Numbered from the stretch's first letter, positions 25,425-34,804 are shown. The stretch is DNA of 64,000 nucleotides from DASRDB01 sp035652815 (GCA_035652815.1 DASRDB010000003.1:879767-943766); one strand, 5' to 3'. Program-made: numbers and translations. The notes: generated by a model from the sequence alone, not told the origin.

Positions 25425-26339
25425 ATGAGAAAACGAGCCTTCCCGGTACTTGGGCTCCTGACACTCGCGATTGCGGCCTTCATGGCAATGATGCCAATGA
25501 GCGCAATGGCAGCTACCACATCGAGTTTGAGCCATCAACCACGCCACCACCATCCTCACTTCTTCTACAAGAAGGGCCACCAGCCAAAGAATTTCCGCTA
25601 TGCAGCCGGCAACAATTTGAACTATGGCGGCGGGCCGGTTATGGGTGGTACAGCCAATGTCTATGCCATCTTCTGGGAGCCAACTGGCAATGTATCTGCC
25701 AATTATAACAGCCTGATTGAGCGTTATTTCAACGATGTCAATGGCACAGGCCTGTATAACAACAACTCCCAATATACCGATTCGGGCGGCAATGCTCCGA
25801 CTGGCGAGCGGCTGGCTGGTGTCTGGGTAGATAACAGCGCCTATCCCGAAAGCCCCCTGCTCGACAGCGACATCCAGAACGAAGTAACCAACGCCTTGAA
25901 CGCGAACGGCTGGTCCCCGAGCATCGACAATATCTTTTTCGTCTTCACCGAGGCAGGCCAGGATTTGTGCTTCGACAGCTCTTACAGCCAGTGCGCTTCC
26001 AACACCTTCTGTGCCTATCACAACTACTTCGGCAGCAATACCATCTACGCGGCCATGCCCTATGCCGCCAGCTTTAGCTGCCAGACGCCAGGTAGCCCCA
26101 ACAACGACGACGCCGACCTGACCATCAACGTGACCTCGCACGAACAGATGGAGGCCGCAACCGATCCCTTGCTCAACGCCTGGACAGACTCCAGCGGCCA
26201 GGAAATCGGTGACAAGTGCGCCTGGCAGTTCGGCACCGTGAACTCCGATGGCTCAAACGTCAACTGGAACGGTGACCCCTACATCGTCCAGCAAGAATGG
26301 GACAACGCCGTTGGTGGCTGCGTCCTCACTGGACCGTAA
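25425..26339 (+). CDS. secreted protein with HExxE-like motif (EXORDIUM-like)
   Basis: A 304-residue exported protein. The start ATG 25425 has AAAGGAG 7 bases upstream and gives a signal peptide (MRKRAFPVLGLLTLAIAAFM then ..SAMAA, cleavage near residue 30). The mature part begins His-rich, then GGPVMGGTANVYAIFWEPTG, a pattern like the phosphate-induced/EXORDIUM-like proteins. Later SHEQMEAATDPLLNAW followed by GQEIGDKCAW resembles the conserved HExxEAxTDP region of secreted bacterial relatives. Several cysteines (CFDSSYSQC, FSCQTP, DKCAW) may pair as disulfides. Function unknown; a metal site is possible. Confidence 0.75.
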   Translation: MRKRAFPVLGLLTLAIAAFMAMMPMSAMAATTSSLSHQPRHHHPHFFYKKGHQPKNFRYAAGNNLNYGGGPVMGGTANVYAIFWEPTGNVSANYNSLIERYFNDVNGTGLYNNNSQYTDSGGNAPTGERLAGVWVDNSAYPESPLLDSDIQNEVTNALNANGWSPSIDNIFFVFTEAGQDLCFDSSYSQCASNTFCAYHNYFGSNTIYAAMPYAASFSCQTPGSPNNDDADLTINVTSHEQMEAATDPLLNAWTDSSGQEIGDKCAWQFGTVNSDGSNVNWNGDPYIVQQEWDNAVGGCVLTGP

Positions 26340-26374
26340 TCCCCGATCCATCACTCAACACGCGCGGAAGAAGC

Positions 26375-26403
26375 AGGAGTGCCGGAATTGTTCCGGCGCT
26401 CCT
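26375..26403. terminator. bidirectional hairpin between convergent genes
   Basis: AGGAGTGCCGGAA at 26375-26387 pairs with TTCCGGCGCTCCT at 26391-26403 (one mismatch, 3-base loop). It lies between the stops at 26339 and 26406. Confidence 0.7.
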
Positions 26404-26405
26404 TC

Positions 26406-27716
26406 CTATGCCTGCGAATAGGAGATTTCGCTCCAGGTTTTTCCTCCGTCCATCGTCTTCAAGAGGCCAATCACATCTCCTGCTCTTATGCCGCCTCCTG
26501 GCGCAGGCACAAAAGCTGTTTGATTATCGGCCAGCGCCCATCCGACAGTCGGCGAGATAAAATCTACCTTTGTGATACGCTTAAACGAGGTAATCATCTT
26601 TCCAGTTGTCCAGTGCCGCCATCCATCGCTCGTCGCGTAGAACTGCTTTGTTGAGGTATCCGCCAGATTCCAGGCATGCTCCATATCAATATATTCTGCA
26701 TACGTCACATCCATTGCAATCGTAGTACCGCTCCACGTTTGCCCACCATCATGCGTCACAAACAACATAGTCCCGGGCGTACCCTGGGAACCTGTACCGT
26801 TCATATAAACTGGCAGCACACCATCCTGGGCATTGAAAAATTTGGGTGTCCAGGCAACCAGTCCACCCGCAGGAAAGGCTATCGATATCTGGTGCCAGGT
26901 GCTGCCGCCATCATGTGTGACATAGAGCCAGCAAAAGCTCGTATTATCCTTTCGATATGAGGTACCCGCCAGCCAGCCCGTCGTCTGATCCAGAAATTGC
27001 ATTCTCGCGCTTGCCGCGAAAGGCACAATACCATATGCATCATCGCTCGTTACTGGCAACTGCGAAACCGCCGGTCTGCTCCCAATCTTCTTCCAGGTCG
27101 CGCCTCCATCGCTGGTGCGGTAAAGCGAAATATTTTTTCCTATATAAGAGCTGCCAGAATCATTCCCAGGAAAATCATCGGTTCCCAAAAACCAACCATG
27201 CATGCCATCTACAAACACAGCAGCCGTCTCCAGTGGGCTGGCATTTACAACCGAAACACGCCAGGTCTTTCCTCCATCGCCGGTCACAAAAATACGCGCC
27301 TGCCCCCCTGGCGTTCCTTGTACCGACTCAGGAGCCAGCACTGTAGCAACCGTTGCCGAGTGAAAATCCATAAAACAGGGCACCATAAAGCCTCTACCGG
27401 CGCTTTGCGTCGAAGTACAGCGCAAGGTGCCTGTCCAGTGCCTGCCACCATCCGTCGTTCGCAAAATACTATAGCTTCCCGTTCCAACAACGTCCCAACT
27501 CACGGCCCACCCGGTATGTTCATCGATCATGTGAATATCCGTCAGCATCCCCGGAATCCTTGCCATCGGCCCCTGATTATCTCCATTCGTTACAGAAAAC
27601 GATGTATTTCCGCTCTTATCAGAAAAACCACAACCGGCAAGAAACAACAGCATAACGAACAACAAAATAAAACTGATCCCTCTGGTTCTAGTCTGCTTTC
27701 TCGTCAAATACTCCAT
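26406..27716 (-). CDS. lipoprotein with BNR/Ycf48-like beta-propeller repeats
   Basis: A 436-residue lipoprotein: signal segment ISFILLFVMLLFLAGC with the lipobox LAGC placing the lipidated Cys at about residue 29. The mature protein carries repeated units with GWAVSWD / TTDGGRHWTGT, TGDGGKTWRVS, TSDGGATWKKI, THDGGSTWHQI, THDGGQTWSGT and MDGGKTWSE. The Asp-Gly-Gly-x-x-Trp box is that of BNR/sortilin and Ycf48-type propellers. It is therefore an extracellular propeller; ligand unknown. GGGGAAG precedes the ATG. It shares no operon with its neighbours. Confidence 0.85.
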   Translation of the reverse strand: MEYLTRKQTRTRGISFILLFVMLLFLAGCGFSDKSGNTSFSVTNGDNQGPMARIPGMLTDIHMIDEHTGWAVSWDVVGTGSYSILRTTDGGRHWTGTLRCTSTQSAGRGFMVPCFMDFHSATVATVLAPESVQGTPGGQARIFVTGDGGKTWRVSVVNASPLETAAVFVDGMHGWFLGTDDFPGNDSGSSYIGKNISLYRTSDGGATWKKIGSRPAVSQLPVTSDDAYGIVPFAASARMQFLDQTTGWLAGTSYRKDNTSFCWLYVTHDGGSTWHQISIAFPAGGLVAWTPKFFNAQDGVLPVYMNGTGSQGTPGTMLFVTHDGGQTWSGTTIAMDVTYAEYIDMEHAWNLADTSTKQFYATSDGWRHWTTGKMITSFKRITKVDFISPTVGWALADNQTAFVPAPGGGIRAGDVIGLLKTMDGGKTWSEISYSQA

Positions 27717-27857
27717 ACATACTTCCCCCTGAAGAATTTATTCTCATCCGAGAAACTGAACTTTATATGAGATACGCTTTATCAGCAGTATTTGTTCCGT
27801 TTGCAGCTTGTAAGCGCCAACACAAAACGAGCCAGTAATTGCCTGTTGTTTAAAAGA

Positions 27858-27890
27858 TGAAAAAAAGAAGAGGTGAGAATGCTCACCCCT
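27858..27890 (-). terminator. Rho-independent terminator (minus strand)
   Basis: On the minus strand GGTGAGC and CTCACC form a stem (27870-27888) followed by TTCTTTTTTTC. It ends the gene at 27907-28254. The gap 27717-27857 shows nothing else certain. Confidence 0.75.
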
Positions 27891-27906
27891 TCCTTTTCCA
27901 TTTTTG

Positions 27907-28254
27907 CTATGCAGCAAGCAACTCCAAATAGGCGCGTGCCACCCCTTCATCAGAAGCTTTCGCAATCCCTTTCAGCACCAATCCTATCGTCTCCGGCTGT
28001 GACACCTTCGACACATTCTGTCGTGCCAGTTCAACCAGCGCAGGAAAACGAGCCTCCACCACGTCAATAAGCGCCTCCTGGAATCCCTCAAGCTTGCCCT
28101 CTTCGCGCCCTATTCCAACCAGTTTCTTATACGTTGGTGTTTCAGCAAAGATATCTTTGGACATCGCAAAAATCCTTTCAACCCACTCCTGATCTTTTCC
28201 CTCTGGAAAGATCAGGTCTACAAACAGCTTAATACTATCATCCCAGTCACCCAT
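27907..28254 (-). CDS. short protein related to Rpn/PD-(D/E)XK transposase-like family, possibly shortened
   Basis: A 115-residue protein. Its first ten residues (MGDWDDSIKLF) and its C-terminal part (REEGKLEGFQEALIDVVEARFPALVELA) look like the two ends of ~280-residue Rpn/PD-(D/E)XK nuclease-transposase proteins common in Chloroflexi and cyanobacteria; the nuclease core between them is missing. It may be an internal-deletion derivative or a stand-alone small protein. GGAG lies 7 bases before the ATG and a good terminator follows, so it could still be expressed. Confidence 0.6.
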   Translation of the reverse strand: MGDWDDSIKLFVDLIFPEGKDQEWVERIFAMSKDIFAETPTYKKLVGIGREEGKLEGFQEALIDVVEARFPALVELARQNVSKVSQPETIGLVLKGIAKASDEGVARAYLELLAA

Positions 28255-28353
28255 ACAAGCTCCATTTAAATATATAATAGCAGCAGTTTAACACAACTAT
28301 ATTGTAGGCTCAAGCATCTCTATCCTCAATTAACCGCTAAAAGGAGATCACAA

Positions 28354-29124
28354 ATGAATACCACTCCTCGAAAAATCGCGATTGTCACCGGAGCAAGCCG
28401 CCAGCAAGGCATTGGAGCTGCCGTATGCCGCCAATTGGCGCAAAAAGGCGTTGATATTTTCTTCACGCATTGGAGCGCTTACGATGCTCGTATGCCCTGG
28501 GGAGCGGAAGACGTCGAACCTGACCGCTTGCAACAACAGGTACGAGCAGCAGGTGCCCGCTGCGAACACCTTAAACTCGATCTAGGCAAAGTAGAAGCCC
28601 CGCAGCAGCTTCTGGATGCTGTTGAAGCACAATTAGGGCCAGCATCTATCCTGGTCAACAACGCTACCCATGATGATACCGATGCGCCTTTCGATCAGCT
28701 AGATGCTCAAACGCTGGATGCATATTATGCGGTGAACATGCGCGGAACGATGCTCTTAAGCATCGAGTTTGCCCGTCGTTTCAAGCAAGCCGCGGGTGGG
28801 CGCATCATCAATCTAACTTCCGGACAGGGGCGCGGTGCGATGCCAGGGAAGCTGGCTTATGTCGCAACAAAAGGGGCTATCGAGGCATTTACTGTGACGC
28901 TGGCGGTCGAAGTCGCGCCACGTGGTATCACAGTCAATGCTGTTGATCCGGGTCCTACCGATACGGGATGGATGACTGAGGAGATAAAGCAAGACCTCTT
29001 GCCTCGCTTTCCGATGGGGCGCATAGGACAGCCCGAGGACGCTGCCCGTCTCATCGCCTTCCTGGCAAGTGAAGATGCTGGCTGGATTACCGGTCAAATC
29101 ATCCGCTCGACTGGCGGCTTTTAA
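28354..29124 (+). CDS. SDR family oxidoreductase (FabG-like)
   Basis: A 256-residue short-chain dehydrogenase. Cofactor motif VTGASRQQGIGAAV (a two-residue insertion in the usual TGxxxGIG), NNAT in place of NNAG, catalytic Ser in LTSGQGRGAMPG, and YVATKGAIEAFT giving the Tyr-x-x-x-Lys pair. The arginine-rich loop after strand 2 suggests NADPH. FabG-like 3-oxoacyl reductases are the nearest group, but the substrate cannot be told. AAAAGGAG precedes the ATG. Confidence 0.9.
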   Translation: MNTTPRKIAIVTGASRQQGIGAAVCRQLAQKGVDIFFTHWSAYDARMPWGAEDVEPDRLQQQVRAAGARCEHLKLDLGKVEAPQQLLDAVEAQLGPASILVNNATHDDTDAPFDQLDAQTLDAYYAVNMRGTMLLSIEFARRFKQAAGGRIINLTSGQGRGAMPGKLAYVATKGAIEAFTVTLAVEVAPRGITVNAVDPGPTDTGWMTEEIKQDLLPRFPMGRIGQPEDAARLIAFLASEDAGWITGQIIRSTGGF

Positions 29125-29177
29125 CACCTTAAACTCTTTTGAGAGCTTTTCAGAAAGAGGCAGCAATGGATCGAAGC

Positions 29178-30635
29178 TTATCCACCAGAAAACCCGATGG
29201 CTCCCAGGATACGCGCGTAATCCGAGGTCTGCCCAACATCGGTGAAGTTGCCGGTCCGCACGTCGATGGCGTAGAGCGTTTTGTCACCGTAGAACGTCAA
29301 GATATGATTGTTCAACCAGGGGCCGAGTTCCACGAGCAGGTGAGTGGAGGTGGCAAGCAGTTGTGGCTTGCCAACGTGCAAACTGGCTCCTGAGCCAGAA
29401 ATCTGTACCGTATAGATAGCGCTATGCCGGTCATAGGGTTCCTGGTCATCGCTGGAGAATTCGACATAGACCAGGGTATGCCCATCAGGCGAAAAAGTGG
29501 GTGTCGTCACCCAGTGATACTGCGCGCTATTGCTCAAATCATGCTGCTCAGGCAAAATCACTGAGGCATTTCCCAGGCTCATCGTCGAACTGTCCAGTGA
29601 CGCCATACTTAAACTGTTCGCATAGGAAAGCGCGGCAACAGATTCTGGCACGCTCTTATCGGTCGGCACAGGCACCGCCCCCTCATTTGTCGAATACAGC
29701 AGAGCATTGCCATAAGGGGTCATCACGAGCGGCCCCTGCGATGGATTCTCATCGAGGATAAGCTGCGGAAGCGCCTGGGGATTGCTCAAGTCTAGCGACC
29801 ACAGCCCATATTGCACAGCTTCGTGGCTCCCGCGATCATCCGTGAGCAGCAGGGTAGTATCTGCCTGTTTCGTAAAACCGTGAAGGAAAGAAAAGATGCG
29901 GTAACACGGACAATCGAGCGCGGCTTGCTGGTAGACGAGCGCCGGGTTCGAGAGCGGCCCCGCATACATTTCGATGGTGCCATTGCCATCCTGCGGTTCC
30001 GTAGTCCACGCGATCATCTGACCGTCATCACTGAGCGCCATCGAGGTAATCACCTGGCCATCACTCGCCGAGGCAATTTGCGTTGGCGTGCCACTGAACA
30101 CATCGATCATCCAGATGCCATCGATGTTATTGTCATTACCGCGATAGATAAGCTGGCCGGAAGGCGTCAAAATAGGAGGCACAGCCTGGCTGTTGACAAA
30201 GTTGGGCGCATTAATTTGCGTCACGGTCCCATCGGTGGTTGAAACAAGGTACAGATTGTCGTCCTGCTCGTAAATCAGGTAATGTCCATCCGCCAGTTGC
30301 AATGTGTCGGGATCAGGATTATTTGGCACAAGGATAGATGTGTCAGGTACAGGAGTCGCCGTCGGCGTAACATCACCGGTCGGCGTTGCTTCAGGCACAC
30401 GTCCTGTCGGTGAAGGACGCGGTGTTGGCCGCACGCGCGCAACCGGCGTCGGCAGGTCGCTGAGCGTCTGCACCACGCTGTAGGTCAGTAGACCGGAAAA
30501 GAGCAGCAGCAACATTCCTATGATCGCAAGCAATGAGAACACTCCTGCTCGCGATAGATGTACATGCTTGCCCTGCTCCGGCGGTAAAATATCCGGTATG
30601 TCCTTTTGTGGTGGATCGGTTACCTGCTGTGCCAA
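29178..30635 (-). CDS. membrane-anchored TolB/WD40-like propeller protein
   Basis: A 485-residue protein: cytoplasmic N-terminus (~30 residues), one membrane helix (VFSLLAIIGMLLLLFSGLLT), a Pro/Thr-rich stalk with PTPRPSPTG and TPTATP repeats, then an extracellular domain of TolB/WD40-like blades (DGHYLIYEQDDNLYLVSTTDG, cut; FSPDGHTLVYVEF; LSDDGQMIAWTTE). The start is TTG 30635 behind GGGGGATGA. Such anchored propellers are common in Ktedonobacteria. Ligand unknown. Confidence 0.82.
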   Translation of the reverse strand: MAQQVTDPPQKDIPDILPPEQGKHVHLSRAGVFSLLAIIGMLLLLFSGLLTYSVVQTLSDLPTPVARVRPTPRPSPTGRVPEATPTGDVTPTATPVPDTSILVPNNPDPDTLQLADGHYLIYEQDDNLYLVSTTDGTVTQINAPNFVNSQAVPPILTPSGQLIYRGNDNNIDGIWMIDVFSGTPTQIASASDGQVITSMALSDDGQMIAWTTEPQDGNGTIEMYAGPLSNPALVYQQAALDCPCYRIFSFLHGFTKQADTTLLLTDDRGSHEAVQYGLWSLDLSNPQALPQLILDENPSQGPLVMTPYGNALLYSTNEGAVPVPTDKSVPESVAALSYANSLSMASLDSSTMSLGNASVILPEQHDLSNSAQYHWVTTPTFSPDGHTLVYVEFSSDDQEPYDRHSAIYTVQISGSGASLHVGKPQLLATSTHLLVELGPWLNNHILTFYGDKTLYAIDVRTGNFTDVGQTSDYARILGAIGFSGG

Positions 30636-30714
30636 GAAATTAACTCATCCCCCAGTACATTTGCAATCATTATACATGAGATATCACTTCTAAAAAAAGA
30701 GATAGGTACCATCC

Positions 30715-31509
30715 CTAACTCACATCCTCTGTCCCACGTGGCTTCGCCTTACTCGCGTGTCGCTGAATAAAAGCCAGCGTTTTCGCGCAGACTTCCTCTC
30801 GATCATGATCTTTCATTATAACGTGGAAGGAGCGGTGAAAAGTCACAAGATGCTTTTCACGCGAACCAATGCGCCGGTAAATCTCTCGCCCATCACGCGC
30901 TGGAACCACGTGGTCGTGTATGGAGGTCATAATCAAGGCGGGTGCAGTAATACGCGGCAGTTCTTCCCGCAGGTGTGGAAGAAAATGCAGCAGCGTCTCT
31001 ATTGGTCGCATAGGTGTCCAGCCATATCCAGGACTCTCGCGCTTTTCCTGGATGTATCTTCTCCTCGCCTCGGGATCGTTAATATCCTCGCGCAGCGTCG
31101 GCAGCAATGGCGTGATATACTTCACAAATCCAACCGCCGCTTTCATCCAGGGATACATGCGCAGAGGAGCGCACATAGAGACGACACCCGCCACCTCTTC
31201 ATGCGCCGCTACGTGCAGCGATAGCGCCCCACCAAGCGAATGCCCCACCAGAAACACCACGTCACACTCCCGTTTCAAGAGACGCAATTCTGTACGTACC
31301 GCCTGCTCCCATTCATTCCAACCAAGGCCCAGCATCTCCAGAACAGGCACGCCATGCCCTGGCAGGAGCATATTCACCACCACCATTCCCCGCGCCTTCA
31401 GTAGCTGCTCCAGTTCGGTAAAATCCCTGCTGCTGCCATTAAATCCATGCACCAGCAACACACCTACTATTGGTTTGTCCTCACCATGCTCGGGCTGAGA
31501 GGCTGCCAT
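30715..31509 (-). CDS. alpha/beta hydrolase, esterase or monoacylglycerol lipase type
   Basis: A 264-residue alpha/beta hydrolase with oxyanion-loop HGFNGSSRDF, nucleophile elbow GHSLGG, acid Asp in TSIHDHVVPA and His in RSFHVIMKDHD: a complete triad. The size and lid (GYGWTPMRPIETLLHFLPHL) match Est30/carboxylesterase-like and monoglyceride lipase enzymes. The start at ATG 31509 has AAGGAA 9 bases upstream; the frame continues to TTG 31569 but no ribosome site is there. It is cytoplasmic, with no signal peptide. Confidence 0.88.
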   Translation of the reverse strand: MAASQPEHGEDKPIVGVLLVHGFNGSSRDFTELEQLLKARGMVVVNMLLPGHGVPVLEMLGLGWNEWEQAVRTELRLLKRECDVVFLVGHSLGGALSLHVAAHEEVAGVVSMCAPLRMYPWMKAAVGFVKYITPLLPTLREDINDPEARRRYIQEKRESPGYGWTPMRPIETLLHFLPHLREELPRITAPALIMTSIHDHVVPARDGREIYRRIGSREKHLVTFHRSFHVIMKDHDREEVCAKTLAFIQRHASKAKPRGTEDVS

Positions 31510-31646
31510 GCAATTCTGTTCCTTATCCAGTATCACCAATATTTCTTGATTGTTATTACGTTTCGACAAATAAAGGGGTTGCGCGAATTTTTCGTTGTGA
31601 GCATATTCACAGTCACGTTTTTGGGGGGCTGGCGATACGCCATTGA

Positions 31647-31675
31647 TTGCCCTTTGCCATAAAAAGTGCTATAGT
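31647..31675 (+). promoter_or_regulatory. promoter for the cystathionine synthase-like gene
   Basis: TTGCCC at 31647-31652 and TATAGT at 31670-31675, 17 bases apart. The transcript would start near 31682, about 30 bases before the gene. Confidence 0.5.
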
Positions 31676-31713
31676 CATCTCCATTATTAATATTATGTAG
31701 CCAGGAGTACATG

Positions 31714-32853
31714 ATGAAATTCGCAACTCGAGCAATACATGCCGGGCAGGAACCCGATCCTACTACCGGCTCTGTCATAACGCCCATCTACCAGACCTCA
31801 ACCTATGCTCAAGAAGGGCTGGGAGAGCATAAAGGATATGAATACTCGCGCACAGGCAATCCTACGCGCGCGGCGCTGGAAACAGCCCTCGCCTCTCTTG
31901 AAGAGGGACAATACGGGCTGGCCTTCGCCTCGGGTATGGCCGCCGAAACCGCTATCCTCAGCCTGCTCAACGCGGGCGACCATATCATTTCCTGCGACGA
32001 CACCTATGGCGGCACCTACCGCGTTCTCGAGCGCGTCATGCGCCGCTATAATGTCGATGCCAGTTATGTACCCGCCAACGATATCGCGGCCTACGAAAAG
32101 GCCATTCGCCCCAACACGCGCATGATCTGGCTGGAATCGCCCACCAACCCGCTGCTTGGGCTGATCGATATCGCGGCGGTGGCCGAAATCGCCCACCGCC
32201 ATAAGCTGCTCGTCGTCATGGATAACACCTTCGCCACCCCGTACTTCCAGCAGCCATTGAAGCTGGGCGCGGACATCGTCGTACACAGCACCACCAAGTA
32301 CATCAACGGCCACAGCGACATCATCGGCGGCGCGGTTGTCGTCAACGATGAAGAGGTCTACTCGGCCATCAAATTTTATCAGAACGCGGCGGGCGGCGTT
32401 CCTTCCCCATTCGATACCTGGCTTACCCTGCGCGGTATCAAGACGCTCGCGGTACGCATGCGCCAGCACGAGGAAAATGCCCAGGCAGTAGCCCGTTTTC
32501 TGAGCGAACATCCCCGTGTGGAGAAAGTCTACTATCCCGGCCTGCCTTCTTCTCCCGACTACGAGCTTGCAAAGCGCCAGATGAGCGGCTTCGGTGGCAT
32601 GGTCTCCTTCCAGTTCAAAGGCAGCTATGACGACGTGAAACGCATGGTGCGCCATTTTGAGGTATTCACCCTTGGCGAGAGCCTGGGCGGCGTCGAATCC
32701 CTGGTCTGCCATCCCGCCTCTATGACGCACGCATCCATTCCAAAGGACATCCGCGAAGCGCGAGGATTGACCAATACCCTGCTCCGCCTCTCGGTTGGCA
32801 TCGAAGACAAAGAAGACCTGCTGGCAGACCTGGAACAGGTGCTGGCTAAGTGA
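31714..32853 (+). CDS. cystathionine gamma-synthase / gamma-lyase family PLP enzyme
   Basis: A 379-residue Cys/Met-metabolism PLP enzyme. PLP lysine is Lys195 in HSTTKYINGHSD; the phosphate-binding region SGMAAETA, YEYSRTGNPTR and the C-terminal SLGGVESLVCHPASMTHA are family signatures. It could be cystathionine gamma-synthase (joining O-acyl homoserine with cysteine) or gamma-lyase (reverse direction); sequence alone does not decide. Of two ATGs, 31714 has the better spacing (6 bases) from AGGAG; 31711 adds one Met. It appears monocistronic. Confidence 0.92.
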   Translation: MKFATRAIHAGQEPDPTTGSVITPIYQTSTYAQEGLGEHKGYEYSRTGNPTRAALETALASLEEGQYGLAFASGMAAETAILSLLNAGDHIISCDDTYGGTYRVLERVMRRYNVDASYVPANDIAAYEKAIRPNTRMIWLESPTNPLLGLIDIAAVAEIAHRHKLLVVMDNTFATPYFQQPLKLGADIVVHSTTKYINGHSDIIGGAVVVNDEEVYSAIKFYQNAAGGVPSPFDTWLTLRGIKTLAVRMRQHEENAQAVARFLSEHPRVEKVYYPGLPSSPDYELAKRQMSGFGGMVSFQFKGSYDDVKRMVRHFEVFTLGESLGGVESLVCHPASMTHASIPKDIREARGLTNTLLRLSVGIEDKEDLLADLEQVLAK

Positions 32854-32873
32854 CCCCACCCCGAATCACGCCT

Positions 32874-32900
32874 GTCATGCTTCGCTGCGCTCAGCATGAC
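32874..32900 (+). terminator. hairpin, relic of the dispersed repeat, after the PLP enzyme
   Basis: GTCATGCT at 32874-32881 pairs with AGCATGAC at 32893-32900. The sequence between and after (TTCGCTGCGCTCAGCATGAC) is one base off the right arm of the TGTCATCC repeat family, so it is likely a solo arm reused as a hairpin. The rest of the gap to 33098 holds nothing clear. Confidence 0.55.
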
Positions 32901-33097
32901 TGGCTAAGGTATGTCGTTAACCGCCATCCCATGCTAGCCACCCAAAGGTACCAACAAGGCGTTGATGTTACTCATGCACCGGACAACCGATGTAATATGA
33001 GGAGAGGCTAAACGTCTGTCTAAAAACGCATCTATAACGTTTAATTTTAATGTATCTAAAATCGGTAATCGATCATAGTAGAGGAGGCTGTGCTGCT

Positions 33098-34804
33098 ATG
33101 GCACAATTTCCCGTATCCCGGCGTCGTGTAAAACAGGGTATGTTCGGCTCGGCCTTGCTGATCCTTGTAATGCTCCTGCTTAGCGCCTGTGGCGATCCCC
33201 AGGCTTCACAGCAGGCTAGCCAGAACCGGAACACGCTGCAAAACGCCATTACACATGCAGAGTCGATTGGCGTCCCCATCACTATGTTACAGCCAATCCT
33301 TAAACAGTATCAGCAGCTCAATAACACCAATGCCCCGTTTGGTTTATTCAATGATGCCTCGGTCACAAACTACAATACCAACCTGGCGCAGCGCTACCAG
33401 ATGCTCACCACTGAGGTGCAGGGACTGGTCGTCCAGGCCACGCAGCAGCTTGACTTCCAGGCCAGCCAGGACCTGCAAAACATGGAAAATGCTCTGGCCG
33501 AGCGACAATCGCAAAACTTCATCGAGGCCAAAATCTTTGAGCAGCAACTGACTACCTATCAGCAACAGTTGGCCCAGGCGCAATTTCCCAAGGACTATAT
33601 TAAAATTAGCCAGGAAGCGCGCCGCTCAACTCAGGCCCTTCACCTGATGGGACCGGCCTACAACGACTTACAGACCTTCCAGGGCGTAATTAAACAATTA
33701 CAGGACTCGCGGCTGGATGTCACTGGCCTCAATCAGCAGGCCCAGGACGATCTTCAGGCATTCCGCAGCGCCTCCACGCCCGAAGATTACTCCTCGCTGA
33801 TCGATCAGATCAACACGCAGTTGCAGGAGACCACCGTCTTCTCAACGCAGGCGATTCCCTTCGTTGGCGCTGCCAGGCTGAAGGAATTCAGTCACGACAT
33901 CGATCTGCTCAAACAGTACGGCGGCAACGCTGCTCCCTTCCAACAGAAATTGACCAATGACCAGCAGGCGCTTGCCTCCGCCAAGACCATCAATGATTTC
34001 CTGCGCATCTCGACACAGATCGATAATGACACCAATTCTATCCAGTTCCCGCTGACACAGAGCGAGGCAAACTACCTGCTACGCCAGTTCCATCAGGAAG
34101 TCACAAGCTGGGGCACCAGCCATCAATATCACGATTCCTATGATGGCGGCACCTACAACCTGGATTACGAATACGACGAGCAGGGCATTGGTTCTGACGC
34201 CGATGCCGCCGTTCAATCCGCCCAGACCCTGGATGACTACCTGTCGGCCATCGATCTCATCAACGATGACCTGACCAACCTGCACGCGATGGAGGCGGAT
34301 TACAACGACCATACACCCTGGAATCAGCCCCACAACACCGATTTGACCTTGATGCAGCATTACAATGTCACTGGAAACGTCGGCCCGGTGCTGGTCGTCT
34401 CTTTCATCGAACAGACCCTGCGCTACTACAACAACGGCAAGCTGGTTCGTTCGTTCCTGATCGTCTCCGGTCAGTACCTCAAACCCTCGCCGCCGGGCTT
34501 CTGGCACATCTTCCTGCGCGAGCATCCCACCGAGTTCAAATCGAGCGAACCACCTGGCTCGGCTTTCTGGTATCCTCCAACGCCTATCCAGTATGCGATG
34601 GAATACCATGTCGGCGGATACTTCTTCCACGATAGCTGGTGGAGAGGCATTTACGGTCCTGGGATGAATTTCCCGCACAGCGATCCATCGGGAACAACGG
34701 CCTTTAATAGCAATGGCAGTCATGGCTGTATCAACATGAACCCAGGTGATATCGCCTGGCTCTATAACGTCATTCCCTGGGGCACGCCCGTCATCACTTA
34801 TTAA
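33098..34804 (+). CDS. L,D-transpeptidase (YkuD) lipoprotein
   Basis: L,D-transpeptidases cross-link or modify peptidoglycan stems. The 568-residue protein starts at ATG 33098 with GAGGAGG 10 bases upstream. A lipoprotein signal ends LLLSAC with lipidated Cys31. Residues ~35-420 are Gln-rich and helical, probably a stalk of three-helix repeats. The YkuD domain is at the C-terminus (from VLVVSFIEQTLRYYNNGK), with catalytic Cys544 in SHGCINM and upstream His in FPHSDPSG. The long helical stalk is unusual for the family. Confidence 0.88.
   Translation: MAQFPVSRRRVKQGMFGSALLILVMLLLSACGDPQASQQASQNRNTLQNAITHAESIGVPITMLQPILKQYQQLNNTNAPFGLFNDASVTNYNTNLAQRYQMLTTEVQGLVVQATQQLDFQASQDLQNMENALAERQSQNFIEAKIFEQQLTTYQQQLAQAQFPKDYIKISQEARRSTQALHLMGPAYNDLQTFQGVIKQLQDSRLDVTGLNQQAQDDLQAFRSASTPEDYSSLIDQINTQLQETTVFSTQAIPFVGAARLKEFSHDIDLLKQYGGNAAPFQQKLTNDQQALASAKTINDFLRISTQIDNDTNSIQFPLTQSEANYLLRQFHQEVTSWGTSHQYHDSYDGGTYNLDYEYDEQGIGSDADAAVQSAQTLDDYLSAIDLINDDLTNLHAMEADYNDHTPWNQPHNTDLTLMQHYNVTGNVGPVLVVSFIEQTLRYYNNGKLVRSFLIVSGQYLKPSPPGFWHIFLREHPTEFKSSEPPGSAFWYPPTPIQYAMEYHVGGYFFHDSWWRGIYGPGMNFPHSDPSGTTAFNSNGSHGCINMNPGDIAWLYNVIPWGTPVITY

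Noticed and set aside
25341..26141. 266-codon minus-strand frame
   Set aside because: Antisense to the secreted EXORDIUM-like protein, which has a signal peptide and ribosome site.
31798..32859. 353-codon minus-strand frame
   Set aside because: Antisense to the PLP enzyme gene; no family features.
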